From Pseudacidovorax sp. (GTDB lineage Bacteria; Pseudomonadota; Gammaproteobacteria; Burkholderiales; Burkholderiaceae_C): a stretch of 64,000 nt of DNA. Below are positions 26,753-35,423 of this stretch, piece by piece. The notes under the pieces were generated by a model that saw only the letters and a list, made by a program, of their open reading frames with translations, had not been told where the DNA came from and did no database searches. Positions within the stretch are counted from its first letter, which is position 1. Each line of letters opens with the position of its first letter. The translations under genes were made by a program, and so were the position numbers. The DNA lies in the NCBI RefSeq assembly GCF_017991995.1, contig NZ_JAGOPN010000010.1:124001-188000 (forward strand). The letters run 5' to 3'.

Positions 26753-26770
26753 GGCGGAAACTTTTCCGCC
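26753..26770. repeat. Perfect inverted repeat between autotransporter and terB-like gene
   Basis: GGCGGAAA-CT-TTTCCGCC is an 8-bp perfect palindrome 85 bases after the autotransporter stop and 46 bases before the next start. The 2-base loop makes an RNA terminator unlikely unless the loop opens; a protein-binding operator for the downstream gene is equally possible. Confidence 0.4.
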
Positions 26771-26815
26771 TGACCATGACCTGACTGGCGTTCTTCACCC
26801 AGAAAGGATGCCTTC

Positions 26816-27811
26816 ATGGACACCTCCGCCCTGCGCGCCACCCTGTCGCTCAGCCTGATGGCGGCCTTTGCCGATGGCGACAAGCACGAGCGCGAGCGCG
26901 AAGAGATCCGCCGCATCGCCCAGGGCCTGGGCGCCGAGGGCGCCGTGCACCTGCCCACGCTCTACCAGGACGTGCTGCTGCAGCGTGTGACGCTGGCCGA
27001 CGTGGCACAGGGACTGCCCGAGCGCGGCGCCCGGCAACTGGCCTACGAGATGGCCGTGTGCGTATGCGATGCCGACGGCGCCCTGTCCCCCCGCGAGCAG
27101 GCCTTCCTGGCCGAGGCCCGCCGCGTCCTGGCGCTGGACGGCACGGCAGAAGCCTTCGAGTCCGAAGCCCGCACGCTGGCCGAGGCGCCCCTGGCCGGCC
27201 CGACCGCCCTGGTGCCGGCCGCCGCCGCGGGCGCCGCGGCCCTCGCGCCCACACCGCTCGATGAACCCGCCGCACGACCGGCCGCCGCGGTGGACTCCGC
27301 CGAACTGGACGACCGCATCCTCAAGGCCGCCATCACCTGTGGCGCGCTGGAACTGCTGCCCGAGACCCTGTCCACGCTGGCCATCATTCCGCTGCAGATG
27401 AGGCTGGTCTACACCATCGGGCAGGCCCACGGCTACGAACTCGACCGCGGCCACATCAAGGACTTCCTGGCCACCGCCGGGGTCGGCCTGACCTCGCAGT
27501 ACCTGGAGCAGGCCGGCCGCAAGCTGATCGGCGGGCTGCTGGGCAAGATGGGCGGCGGGCTGCTGGGCGGGGTCGGCAAACAGGCCGTGAGCTCGGGCAT
27601 GAGCTTCGCCACCACCTATGCGCTGGGTCACCTGGCGCGGCGCTACTACGCCGGCGGCCGCAGCTTCTCGCCCCAGATGCTCAAGGACAGCTACGCCAGC
27701 ATCCTCGAACAGGGCAAGGGCCTGCAGGGCCGCTACCTGCCGCAGATGCAGCAGCAGGCCAGCCAGATGGACCTGGGCAAGGTGATGGCCCTGGCCAAGG
27801 GCTGGCGCTGA
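26816..27811 (+). CDS. TerB-like / DUF697-like cytoplasmic protein
   Basis: A 331-residue protein in two parts. Residues 1-125 form a helical TerB-like domain (LMAAFADGDKHEREREEIRRI, then MAVCVCDADGALSPREQAFLAEA); the acidic ADGDKHE and DADGALS loops resemble the metal-binding loops of TerB. After an Ala/Pro linker (125-160) comes a C-terminal DUF697-like part (IPLQMRLVYTIGQAHGYELD, then a Gly-rich segment RKLIGGLLGKMGGGLLGG that may enter the membrane, then YALGHLARRYYAGG). Function is unknown; TerB proteins are tied to membrane stress. It has its own spacing (150 bases) from the autotransporter and probably its own promoter. Confidence 0.8.
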   Translation: MDTSALRATLSLSLMAAFADGDKHEREREEIRRIAQGLGAEGAVHLPTLYQDVLLQRVTLADVAQGLPERGARQLAYEMAVCVCDADGALSPREQAFLAEARRVLALDGTAEAFESEARTLAEAPLAGPTALVPAAAAGAAALAPTPLDEPAARPAAAVDSAELDDRILKAAITCGALELLPETLSTLAIIPLQMRLVYTIGQAHGYELDRGHIKDFLATAGVGLTSQYLEQAGRKLIGGLLGKMGGGLLGGVGKQAVSSGMSFATTYALGHLARRYYAGGRSFSPQMLKDSYASILEQGKGLQGRYLPQMQQQASQMDLGKVMALAKGWR

Positions 27812-28006
27812 GGCGCCGGCGCCAGCCTCGGAAGTAGCGCTTTCGGCTGATCTTGCCCCGTGCGGGACACGGCACGCAGAATGGACCGCTTCGTGGCCCG
27901 TCCCCGGCCGGCCGCCGCCCTTCTCCCTGGAGACATCCCAACGCGCGAAGCCCGCCGGCGTCTGCCCGCCCGCCATGGCCGCCGCGCCGCGCCTTCGACC
28001 CGCGCC

Positions 28007-28990
28007 ATGATTGCTGCCCCCATTCCCCCCGATGACGCCGCCCGCGTGCGCGCCCTCCACGCCCTGGGCGTGCTGGACACGCCGCCCGAGGAACGCTTCG
28101 ACCGCGTCACCCGCCTGGCGCGCCGCATGTTCCAGGTGCCCATTGCCCTCGTTTCGCTGGTCGATACCGAACGCCAGTGGTTCAAGTCCTGCCAGGGTCT
28201 CGACACGCCGCAGACGCCGCGCGACATCTCCTTCTGCAGCCATGCCATCCTGCAGGATGAGGTCACGGAGGTCCCCGACGCCACCTGCGACGAGCGATTC
28301 CACGACAACCCGCTGGTCATCGAGGCGCCCCATGTGCGCTTCTACGCCGGGGCGCCGCTGGTGGACAGGCAGGGCCAGCGCCTGGGCACCTTGTGCATCC
28401 TCGACCACAAGCCGCGCCGCCTCAGCGAGGAGGATCGCGCCCTGCTGCGCGACCTGGCCGACATGGTGCGCGAGGAACTGATCGCCGCCCACGCGGCCAC
28501 CACCGACCATCTGACCCAGCTCAGCAACCGGCGCGGCCTGGAGCTGCTGGGCGGCCATGTGCTGAAAGTGTGCGAACGGCTGGCCATGCCCGCGCGGCTG
28601 CTCTTCCTCGACCTGAACGGCTTCAAACAGATCAACGACCGCTTCGGCCATGCCGAGGGCGATGCCGCGCTGCAGCGTTTTGCCGAGGCGCTGCGGCGGG
28701 TCTTCCGCGCGGCCGACGTGGGGGCTCGCCTGGGAGGCGACGAATTCGTCGTGCTCATGAGCAATGCCGACGACGATGCCGCCGAGGCCGCGCTCGGCCG
28801 GCTGCGCGCCGTCATCGACGACTGCAACGCGGGTCGGCCGCCGGCCATGGCCCTGCGCTACAGCGCGGGCCTGGCCCGCTGGTCGCCGCGCGACGGTACC
28901 GACATCCACGACCTGCTCCAGGATGCGGACCGGGCCATGTACCGGCACAAGCGGCAGCGCCCGGCATCGGGCAGCGAGCGCACGCACTGA
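28007..28990 (+). CDS. GAF-GGDEF diguanylate cyclase
   Basis: Makes cyclic di-GMP from GTP; 327 residues from the ATG at 28007, where the conserved N-terminus IPPDDAARVRALHALGVLDTPPEERFDR begins. The open frame runs 49 Arg/Pro-rich codons further upstream, but these look non-coding. The GAF domain (about 20-155) includes FCSHAIL and FYAGAPLVDRQGQRLGTLCILD. The catalytic motif GGDEF (243-247) is intact and an RxxD inhibitory site (RAAD) lies 5 residues before it, so product inhibition is expected. It is cytoplasmic, with no membrane segment. Near two adhesin genes, it could link second-messenger levels to surface attachment. Confidence 0.92.
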   Translation: MIAAPIPPDDAARVRALHALGVLDTPPEERFDRVTRLARRMFQVPIALVSLVDTERQWFKSCQGLDTPQTPRDISFCSHAILQDEVTEVPDATCDERFHDNPLVIEAPHVRFYAGAPLVDRQGQRLGTLCILDHKPRRLSEEDRALLRDLADMVREELIAAHAATTDHLTQLSNRRGLELLGGHVLKVCERLAMPARLLFLDLNGFKQINDRFGHAEGDAALQRFAEALRRVFRAADVGARLGGDEFVVLMSNADDDAAEAALGRLRAVIDDCNAGRPPAMALRYSAGLARWSPRDGTDIHDLLQDADRAMYRHKRQRPASGSERTH

Positions 28991-29027
28991 ATGCGCGCGC
29001 CCCGGGTTGGCGCTCCGCTCGATCCGA

Positions 29028-30743
29028 TCAGTCGAACAGGCCCGTCAGCGCCACCCGTGTCACCACGCCCGAGCTGGTCGCGCCCACGCCCACGGTGACG
29101 CTGTAGCGGCCGTCCCGCGTGGTGTGCCGCAGTGAGCCGCCGATGGCGCTCTCGCTGCGGTAGTTGCCCAGGCCCACGGCGTAGCTGGTCTTGCCCGGCA
29201 CGGCGGGCGCGGCCTCCATCGCCGCCACGCCTGCGATGCCCGCGTAGGCACGGCGCGCGTTGTCGTCGATCTGGCTCTGCAGGCGGCTGGCGGCCAGATC
29301 GGTGTAGGCCCGCGCGGCCCCCAGGCTCTGCGCCGCGGCGTTGTCGGCATGCGCGTTGGCCGTGGCCACCCCGTCGCCGACCATGCCCTGCACCTGCCCG
29401 ACGTTGGTGGCGTCGCTGGGCGCGCTGCCCGCAGCCACGCCGGTGATCTGCCGGTTGCCCACGGCCACCTCGCCGCTCGACGACTGCGCGTCGGCCAGGC
29501 CTGCAGCCGCGTAGCCGGACTGCGCGCCCCGCGTGGTCGCGCTGCCCGCACCCAGCGCCACGCTGCCAGCATGGGCCGCCGTGGCATTGGCGCCCAACGC
29601 CAGGGCGTCGTCGGCACTGGCCCGTGCCGCGATGCCGATGGAGACCGCCTGGTTGGCGCGCACATAGGCGCCCGCCTCCGTGCCGATGGCGATGTTGTTG
29701 GCACCGCTCACATTGCGGCCGGCACCACTGCCCTGCGCCAGGTTGCCGTCGCCCACGACACCCTGGCCCGCGCCGGTGCCCAAAGCCTGGTTGCGGTTGC
29801 CCTGCACACCGCCGCCGGCGCCCGTCCCCATGGCCAGGTTGTTGCTGCCCGAGACCTGCGCACCGGCCATGGTGCCCGCCGCCTGGTTGCCCGAGCCGCG
29901 CACGCCGACGCCCGCGTCCTGCCCGGTCGCCAGGTTGTTGCTGCCGTTCACGCCCACGCCCGCGCCGCCGCCGTAGGCCTGGTTTCCGCTGCCCACCACG
30001 TCGCGGCCGGCGTTGCTGCCGTAGGCCTCGTTGTTGCTGCCGGTCACGTTGGTTCCAGCCCAGAAGCCAAGGGCGTTGTTGTAGTCGCCCGTCACGTTCT
30101 GGCCGGCGCTGCGACCCATCGACTGGTTCCAGCCCCCATTGACGTTGGTGCCGGCGTAGTAGCCGATGGCCTGATTGGCGTTCTTGCCCGACACGTTGGA
30201 GCCGGCGCCCTCGCCGACGGCCAGGTTCCAGTTGGTGCCCACGTTGTTGCCGGCGCCATTGCCCAGGGCCTGGTTGTTGCTGCCGGTGACCGTGCGGCCC
30301 GCATTGGTGCCATAGGCGTTGTTGTACGAGCCCGTCACGCCGGTGCCGGCCCAGAAGCCGGTGGCGTTGTTGTAGTTGCCCGTCACGTTCTGGCCAGCGC
30401 TGCGTCCGATGGCCTGGTTCCAGCCGCCCAGCACGCTCTGTCCTGCGTTGAAGCCGATGGCCACGTTGGCATTGCCGCCACTCACGTTGGTGCCCGCGGC
30501 CTCGCCGATGGCCAGGTTCCAGTTGGTGCCGACGCCGTTGCCGGCGCCCTTGCCGATCGTCTGGTTGTTGCTGCCGGTGACGCCGGTCGTGCCGGCGCCG
30601 TCGCCGATGCCCAGGTTTCCCTTGGTCGGGTCCCAGGCCACCGGCTGCGCGGCGGCGAGGCCGCCACCGGCAGCCAGAACCAGGGCCAGGCCCAGCGGAG
30701 CGGCACGGCGCGCCGCGCGCCGTGGGTCGTGTCGCATGTTCAT
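29028..30743 (-). CDS. YadA-like trimeric autotransporter adhesin with 16-residue repeats
   Basis: Trimeric surface adhesin, 571 residues. The ATG at 30743 has a GAGGGG ribosome site; the frame continues open upstream only because it runs through the phospholipase gene in another frame. A signal peptide (LGLALVLAAGGGLAAAQ) leads into ~19 head repeats of 16 residues with consensus V-x-G-x-x-N-x-A-x-G-x-x-A-G, longer than the usual 14. Units 1-6 and 7-12 form a repeated block of ~97 residues. A neck/stalk (ITGVAAGSAPSDATNVGQVQ, then a short coiled coil) and a C-terminal membrane anchor (SYAVGLGNYRSESAIGGSLRH to ALTGLFD) complete it. It follows the phospholipase by 41 bases and is probably co-expressed with it. 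Confidence 0.93.
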   Translation of the reverse strand: MNMRHDPRRAARRAAPLGLALVLAAGGGLAAAQPVAWDPTKGNLGIGDGAGTTGVTGSNNQTIGKGAGNGVGTNWNLAIGEAAGTNVSGGNANVAIGFNAGQSVLGGWNQAIGRSAGQNVTGNYNNATGFWAGTGVTGSYNNAYGTNAGRTVTGSNNQALGNGAGNNVGTNWNLAVGEGAGSNVSGKNANQAIGYYAGTNVNGGWNQSMGRSAGQNVTGDYNNALGFWAGTNVTGSNNEAYGSNAGRDVVGSGNQAYGGGAGVGVNGSNNLATGQDAGVGVRGSGNQAAGTMAGAQVSGSNNLAMGTGAGGGVQGNRNQALGTGAGQGVVGDGNLAQGSGAGRNVSGANNIAIGTEAGAYVRANQAVSIGIAARASADDALALGANATAAHAGSVALGAGSATTRGAQSGYAAAGLADAQSSSGEVAVGNRQITGVAAGSAPSDATNVGQVQGMVGDGVATANAHADNAAAQSLGAARAYTDLAASRLQSQIDDNARRAYAGIAGVAAMEAAPAVPGKTSYAVGLGNYRSESAIGGSLRHTTRDGRYSVTVGVGATSSGVVTRVALTGLFD

Positions 30744-30784
30744 ACGCTGCTTCCCCTCTTGTTCTTCCGACGCGGTGGCCGGCT

Positions 30785-33037
30785 TCAGAGCTTGGCCAAG
30801 TGCAGGGCCATGGCCGGGTCGCTCACGCTGGGCTTGCCGGTCTCGACCCGACCGGCAAAGCGGCGCTCCATGCCGGCGGCGGCGACCGTGAAGTCGTACC
30901 AGCGGCCGCTGCCGTCCAGGTTCCAGTGCAGCATGCCGGTGGCGCCGGGGTCCACGGCCAGCGTCCACGGCCCGTCGTTGCGGTAGGCGTTGGACGTCAC
31001 GGTGACGCTGCCGGCCGCCTTGCCGCCGTTGCGCACCTTGACGTAGACCTGCCCGCCCGCCGGCTCGTAGCAGACCTGCACCTCGGGCTTGAAGCCGGCG
31101 GCGTCCTGGGCGAGCGCATCGCCCTTGAAGGTGCGCACGAAGCCATTGCTGCTGTAGACCCACAGCTCGTACTTGCCGCCATCGGTGGCTCCGGCGTCCC
31201 AGTAATCCGACAGCTGCTTGCCCGCTTCCACGGTGTAGCGACGCGGAATGCGGTCGAGGTGCAGCTTGTCGTAGACATGGAACACGGCGCCCTGGTTGCC
31301 CGTGTTGCTGAAGATCAGCTGCACCATGCCGCGCGACTCCACGCGCGCGCTGGTGTGCAGCTCGTAGGGCAACGCACGCGAGGGACGCGTGCCGGTCTCC
31401 TGGTAGAGCGGCTGCGGCGTGGCCGGCGCCGTGGTCACCGGCGAGGTAGGCAGCAGGCGCTGCGCGGCATTGATGGCCGCGTAGTTGCTGGTGTCGGGCA
31501 GCCTGGGCACCACCGGGTCGTTGGGCGTGGCGAAGTCGAAACACGAGGTCAGGTCGCCGCACACCGCACGGTGCCAGGGGCTGATGGCGTCCACGCTGAT
31601 GCGGAAGCGCTGCTCCAGGAAGCGGGCCACCGAGGTGTGGTCGAACACCTGCGAGTTGACCCAGCCACCCTTGCTCCAGGGCGAGACCACGTACATCGGC
31701 ACACGCGAGCTCAGGCCCCAGGGGCGGGTCTTGCCGCTGGTGGTGTCCTCGGCCTTGAGGTAGCTGCCGACCGAGGCGTCGAAGTACTCGCCCTCCAGCG
31801 ACACGGTGGACTTGCCCATCAGATTGCCACTGGCGTCGTACGACGGCACGGCGGGCATGGCCGCGTGGTCGAAGAAGCCATCGTTCTCGTCGAAGGTGAC
31901 GAACAGCACCGTCTTGCTCCACACGGCCGGATTGGCGGTGAGCGCGTCCAGCACATCGGCGATGAAGTCGGCCGCGCCGGCCACACCCTCGCTGCTGCCC
32001 GGGTGCTCGGCCAGGGCCTGCGTGGGCAGCACCCACGAGACCTGCGGCAGCGTGTTGTTGATCACGTCCTGCCTGAGCTGGGCCAGGAAGTTGGTCGCGC
32101 CATCGGCGGTGGCCGGGCCGCCCGTGAGGCCGTGCTCGTAGATGGGCGAGCCCGGCTGCGCGGTGCGGAAGCTCTGGAAGGCCAGGCAGCCGTGCATGGC
32201 GCCGGTCCAGTTGTTGTTCATGTTCTGGTAGATGTGCCAGCTGATGCCGGCCCGCTGCAGCACGTCGGGGAGCGTGTCCCATTTGAAGGCGGTGTTGACG
32301 TACTTGTAGTTGTAGGCGCCCGTTCCGGGATCGACCTGGCCGGAGCCGTCCGCCTGCTGCGCGCGGCCGGCGACCCAGTTGGAGGGACTGGGCCAGCAGC
32401 GCGAGTTGACGGGCTCCGAATCGGCATCGGTGCTGTTGATGCCCTTCTTGCGCAGCTCCGGATTGAAGTTGGAGCCCGACCAGAAAATGATCCGGTTGGG
32501 ATCGGTGCCGGTGAGGATGGAGCAGTGGTAGCCATCGCACAGCGTGAAGGCATCGGCCAGCGCGAACTGGAACGGGATGTCGTCGCGCAGGTAGTAGCCC
32601 ATCGTGGCCTGGTTCTTGAACTGGATCCAGCGGTCCATCTTTCCCTGGTTCCAGGCGGCCTGCTGGTCGGGAAAGTTGTGCGGCGTGCCCGAGCCGATCA
32701 GCGCATTGGCGATGCGCGAGTCGCGACGGAAGGGTGGGATGTCCGCGCCGCCGCTCGGGTTGGGTTGGTAGAACACCGGCTTGCCGGTGGACAGCGGCAG
32801 CGGGAAGCGGTCGCCGAAGCCGCGCACCCCGCGCAGGGTGCCGAAGTAATGGTCGAAGCTGCGGTTCTCCTGCATCAGGATGACGATGTGCTTGACGTCA
32901 TCGATGGTGCCCTTGTCGACAGCGGCCTCGACGGCCAGGGCCTTGCGGATGGCGGGCGGCAGCACGCTCAGGGCCGAGGCCGCGCCGAGCGCGCCGGCCG
33001 ACTTGCGGAAGAAATCGCGACGGGAAGAGGAGTTCAT
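30785..33037 (-). CDS. Tat-exported phosphocholine-type phospholipase C
   Basis: Secreted phospholipase C of the acid-phosphatase-like superfamily, 750 residues, typical of Pseudomonas PlcH/PlcN and Burkholderia enzymes; it should release phosphocholine (or a similar head group) from phospholipid. The N-terminus SRRDFFRKSAGALGAASAL is a twin-arginine signal. The catalytic core starts with KHIVILMQENRSFDHYFGTLRG; EN is the metal/nucleophile region of the family. Further core motifs are SILTGTDPNR and FVTFDENDGFFDHAAMP. Two C-terminal beta domains follow (about 560-735). Whether it is haemolytic cannot be told. A small lipoprotein gene precedes it and a YadA-like adhesin follows on the same strand. 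Confidence 0.93.
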   Translation of the reverse strand: MNSSSRRDFFRKSAGALGAASALSVLPPAIRKALAVEAAVDKGTIDDVKHIVILMQENRSFDHYFGTLRGVRGFGDRFPLPLSTGKPVFYQPNPSGGADIPPFRRDSRIANALIGSGTPHNFPDQQAAWNQGKMDRWIQFKNQATMGYYLRDDIPFQFALADAFTLCDGYHCSILTGTDPNRIIFWSGSNFNPELRKKGINSTDADSEPVNSRCWPSPSNWVAGRAQQADGSGQVDPGTGAYNYKYVNTAFKWDTLPDVLQRAGISWHIYQNMNNNWTGAMHGCLAFQSFRTAQPGSPIYEHGLTGGPATADGATNFLAQLRQDVINNTLPQVSWVLPTQALAEHPGSSEGVAGAADFIADVLDALTANPAVWSKTVLFVTFDENDGFFDHAAMPAVPSYDASGNLMGKSTVSLEGEYFDASVGSYLKAEDTTSGKTRPWGLSSRVPMYVVSPWSKGGWVNSQVFDHTSVARFLEQRFRISVDAISPWHRAVCGDLTSCFDFATPNDPVVPRLPDTSNYAAINAAQRLLPTSPVTTAPATPQPLYQETGTRPSRALPYELHTSARVESRGMVQLIFSNTGNQGAVFHVYDKLHLDRIPRRYTVEAGKQLSDYWDAGATDGGKYELWVYSSNGFVRTFKGDALAQDAAGFKPEVQVCYEPAGGQVYVKVRNGGKAAGSVTVTSNAYRNDGPWTLAVDPGATGMLHWNLDGSGRWYDFTVAAAGMERRFAGRVETGKPSVSDPAMALHLAKL

Positions 33038-33098
33038 GGGGTTCTTTCAACGCCAGGGACGACAGGGGGTTCGGTGAAGAAGGCGGTGCGCCGGGGGC

Positions 33099-33311
33099 TC
33101 AGGGCGCGCACTTGAGCGCAGGCTCGGCGGCCGTGCCGCCGCCCGCGGCGGGCGGTGTGCCACCGCCACTGCCGTTGCCGGCCGGCGCACCCTGCCCGGG
33201 CAGGAAGGCCAGGCCGCCACCACCGCCGCTGCCACCGCCGCAGGCGCCGAGGGTCAGGCACAGGAGAAGGCCCGCCGCAGCGAGGCCGTACCGGGAAGAT
33301 GCTGTCTTCAT
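33099..33311 (-). CDS. Small Gly-rich lipoprotein
   Basis: A predicted 70-residue lipoprotein with AAAGG ribosome site 6 bases before the ATG at 33311. The signal MKTASSRYGLAAAGLLLCLTLGAC has a lipobox (LGAC), and the mature part is almost entirely Gly/Ala/Pro (GGGSGGGGGLAFLPGQG) ending EPALKCAP. No family is recognised. It lies 61 bases upstream of the phospholipase on the same strand and may be co-transcribed. Because the sequence is low in complexity it could be a decayed remnant of a longer lipoprotein, but the intact start, lipobox and stop favour a real small gene. Confidence 0.6.
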   Translation of the reverse strand: MKTASSRYGLAAAGLLLCLTLGACGGGSGGGGGLAFLPGQGAPAGNGSGGGTPPAAGGGTAAEPALKCAP

Positions 33312-33499
33312 GGGGTTTCCTTTGGATCGAAGGACACGAGGGGAGAAGGAGGCGCGCGCAGGGCGCGGCCAGGGCCGATCCGCAGGGCCGGGCAGGCCAC
33401 GCGGCATCGGGCGGACGGGGGAAGCGGAAGGTGGGGTACGCCGGCGCGCTGGCAGACGCGCGTCACGGCGCATCACGGCGGCCGGCGCGGGATCAGGGC

Positions 33500-34537
33500 T
33501 CAGCCATAGCGGCTGCGCAGCCGGGCTGCGACGCGGTCGAGCAGGAGCACGGTCAGGAAGATCGCGATCAGGATCGTCCCGACGTGCGCGTAGTTGTACA
33601 TGTCATAGCGGCCCTTGAGCTCCTGCCCGATGCCGCCGGCGCCCACCAGGCCCACCACGGTGGCCATGCGCACGTTGCGGTCCAGCACGTAGAGCGTGTA
33701 GGCGATGAAGCCCGGCATCACCTGCGGCAGCACGGCAAAGCGCATCACCGCCAGCGGGCCGGCGCCAATGGCACGCAGCGCTTCCTGCGGGCGGTCGTCG
33801 GCGGTCTCGATGTCCTCGGCGTAGAACTTGCCGAGGAAGCCGGCCGCGTGCAGGGCCAACGCCAGCACGCCGGCGATGGGACCGAAGCCGTAGGCCAGCA
33901 CCAGGAAGAGCGCACTCACCAGCTCGGGGACCGCGCGCAGCAGGCCGACCACGGCCCGCGCAGCGCCGTAGACAAGCCGGTTGGGCGCGTAGTTGCGGGC
34001 GCTGCACCAGGCCAGCGGCGCGCTCAGCACGATGGCGATCAACGTGGCCCAGGCGGCGATCTCGAAGGTCTCCAGCATCTTGGCCGCCACATGCCACAGG
34101 TAGCCCAGCGGCTCGACCAGCACCTCCTGGCGCACCACCCGGTCCTCCATGGCGAGGGTCTGCGGATTGAGCCGCGGCTCGTGCATCTCCACGGTCTCGA
34201 TGTGCGAAAGCCAGGGCAGCTGCTGGCGATCGAAGCCCTCGATGCGGGCGACTTCGGTGCGCTCGGAAATCTGCGGCGGAAAGAGCGAGCGGGCGATGGT
34301 GCCCAGCCCGTTCAGCACCTGCGACTGCTCGCGCAGGCCGACGGCGGCGAGCATGCCTTCGCCGGTGAGCGAGAGCATCCGGCCCAGTTCCACACGCTGC
34401 CCGGCCCAGAGCCCGCCGGCGAGCACCAGCGCCAGGACCAGCAGCGTGCGCAGGCCGAAGGGCTGCGGCAGGGCCCACTGCGCCGCGGGGCGCACGGGCG
34501 CCTGCGCGCCTGTCGCGAGGGATGCGGGGAGGGTCAT
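33500..34537 (-). CDS. phnE: PhnE-type phosphonate/phosphate-ester ABC permease
   Basis: Inner-membrane permease of a PhnDCE-type importer, 345 residues from the ATG at 34537, which overlaps the phnC stop (ATGA). The frame stays open upstream only as a shadow of phnC. One N-terminal helix (about 30-47) is followed by an unusually long ~90-residue loop (LFPPQISERTEVARIEGF to VEPLGYLWHV) before the conserved permease domain, whose coupling motif lies around EALRAIGAGPLAVMRFAVLPQVMPGF. Usual PhnE proteins are ~260-290 residues, and the loop accounts for the extra length. The substrate is not readable; PhnDCE homologues import phosphonates, phosphite or phosphate esters. Confidence 0.9.
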   Translation of the reverse strand: MTLPASLATGAQAPVRPAAQWALPQPFGLRTLLVLALVLAGGLWAGQRVELGRMLSLTGEGMLAAVGLREQSQVLNGLGTIARSLFPPQISERTEVARIEGFDRQQLPWLSHIETVEMHEPRLNPQTLAMEDRVVRQEVLVEPLGYLWHVAAKMLETFEIAAWATLIAIVLSAPLAWCSARNYAPNRLVYGAARAVVGLLRAVPELVSALFLVLAYGFGPIAGVLALALHAAGFLGKFYAEDIETADDRPQEALRAIGAGPLAVMRFAVLPQVMPGFIAYTLYVLDRNVRMATVVGLVGAGGIGQELKGRYDMYNYAHVGTILIAIFLTVLLLDRVAARLRSRYG

Positions 34538-35379
34538 GGCGCAAGCTCCAGAAGACCGACCGGCAACGCGGGCTGCGGCGCCGGCGACAGGGCCGGCGCA
34601 GGGGACGCGCAACTGCCTGCCGCCACCCCGGTCGCAGGAGGCGCGTCGGCGGCGCGCCCGTACACCGCCTCGAAGGCGCCCTGCCCGAAGGCCTGCGGCA
34701 CGCCGTCGAACACCACGCGGCCCCGGCGCAGCGCCACGATGCGGTCGGCGAACTCGCGCGCCAGATCGAGTTGATGCAGGCTGCACAGCACGGTGGCGCG
34801 GCGCTCGCGCGCCTGCCGGCGCAGCAGGTCGAGCACCTCGTGGCTGGTCTGCGGATCGAGGCTGGCGACCGGCTCGTCGGCCAGGACCAGCGGCGGATCG
34901 CGCATGAAGGCGCGCGCGATGCCCACGCGCTGTTGCTGCCCGCCAGAGAGTTCGCTCACCCGGCGCAGCAGATGCTCCTCGCCGAGGCCGACGGCCTCGA
35001 TCAGCGCACAGGCCTTGCGCCTGGCCTCTTCGGTGAACAGCCCCGGCAGCATGCGCCAGAGCGGCATGGCCGGCAGCGCGCCGCACAGCACGTTCTGCGC
35101 CACCGTGGCCCGCGCCACCAGGTTGAACTGCTGGTGGATCATGCCGATGCACGGACGCAGGCGGGCCAGGTTGCGCGGCACCACTGGCGTGCCTTGCACC
35201 CGCACCTCGCCCACGGTGGGCCGGGCCAGGCCGTTGACCGTGCGCAGCAGCGTGGACTTGCCCGCACCCGACGCCCCCAGCACCACGCAGAACTGGCCGG
35301 CGGGCACGTCGAGCGAGACACCGTCCAGCGCCCGGGTGCCATCGGCGTGGCGCAGGGCGACCGAGTCGAAGCACAGCAT
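34534..35379 (-). CDS. phnC: PhnC-type ABC transporter ATPase
   Basis: ATP-binding subunit of the PhnDCE importer, 281 residues. Walker A GASGAGKSTLLR, Q-loop around MIHQQFNLV, signature LSGGQQQRVGIARAF, Walker B PLVLADEPVASLD and the switch His in CSLHQLD are all present. The start MLCFDSVALRH at 35379 is the conserved one. It is followed by phnE with a 4-base overlap and preceded by phnD with a 44-base gap. The last ~45 residues (DAPPATGVAAG to LLELAP) are a Pro/Ala tail beyond the normal end of PhnC. Confidence 0.93.
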   Translation of the reverse strand: MLCFDSVALRHADGTRALDGVSLDVPAGQFCVVLGASGAGKSTLLRTVNGLARPTVGEVRVQGTPVVPRNLARLRPCIGMIHQQFNLVARATVAQNVLCGALPAMPLWRMLPGLFTEEARRKACALIEAVGLGEEHLLRRVSELSGGQQQRVGIARAFMRDPPLVLADEPVASLDPQTSHEVLDLLRRQARERRATVLCSLHQLDLAREFADRIVALRRGRVVFDGVPQAFGQGAFEAVYGRAADAPPATGVAAGSCASPAPALSPAPQPALPVGLLELAP

Positions 35380-35423
35380 GGGTGGGCCTTCGGCAGCGTG
35401 GATCGTGGTGCGGGTGCCGAGGC

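Noticed and set aside
27860-28006. N-terminal extension of the GGDEF protein in the open frame
   Set aside because: Arg/Pro/Ala-rich and without conservation signals; the family N-terminus starts at the ATG at 28007.
29704-30730. Regular DNA repeats that could suggest a CRISPR-like array
   Set aside because: The period is 48 bases and in frame with the YadA-like head repeats; the units diverge and there are no constant repeats with unique spacers.
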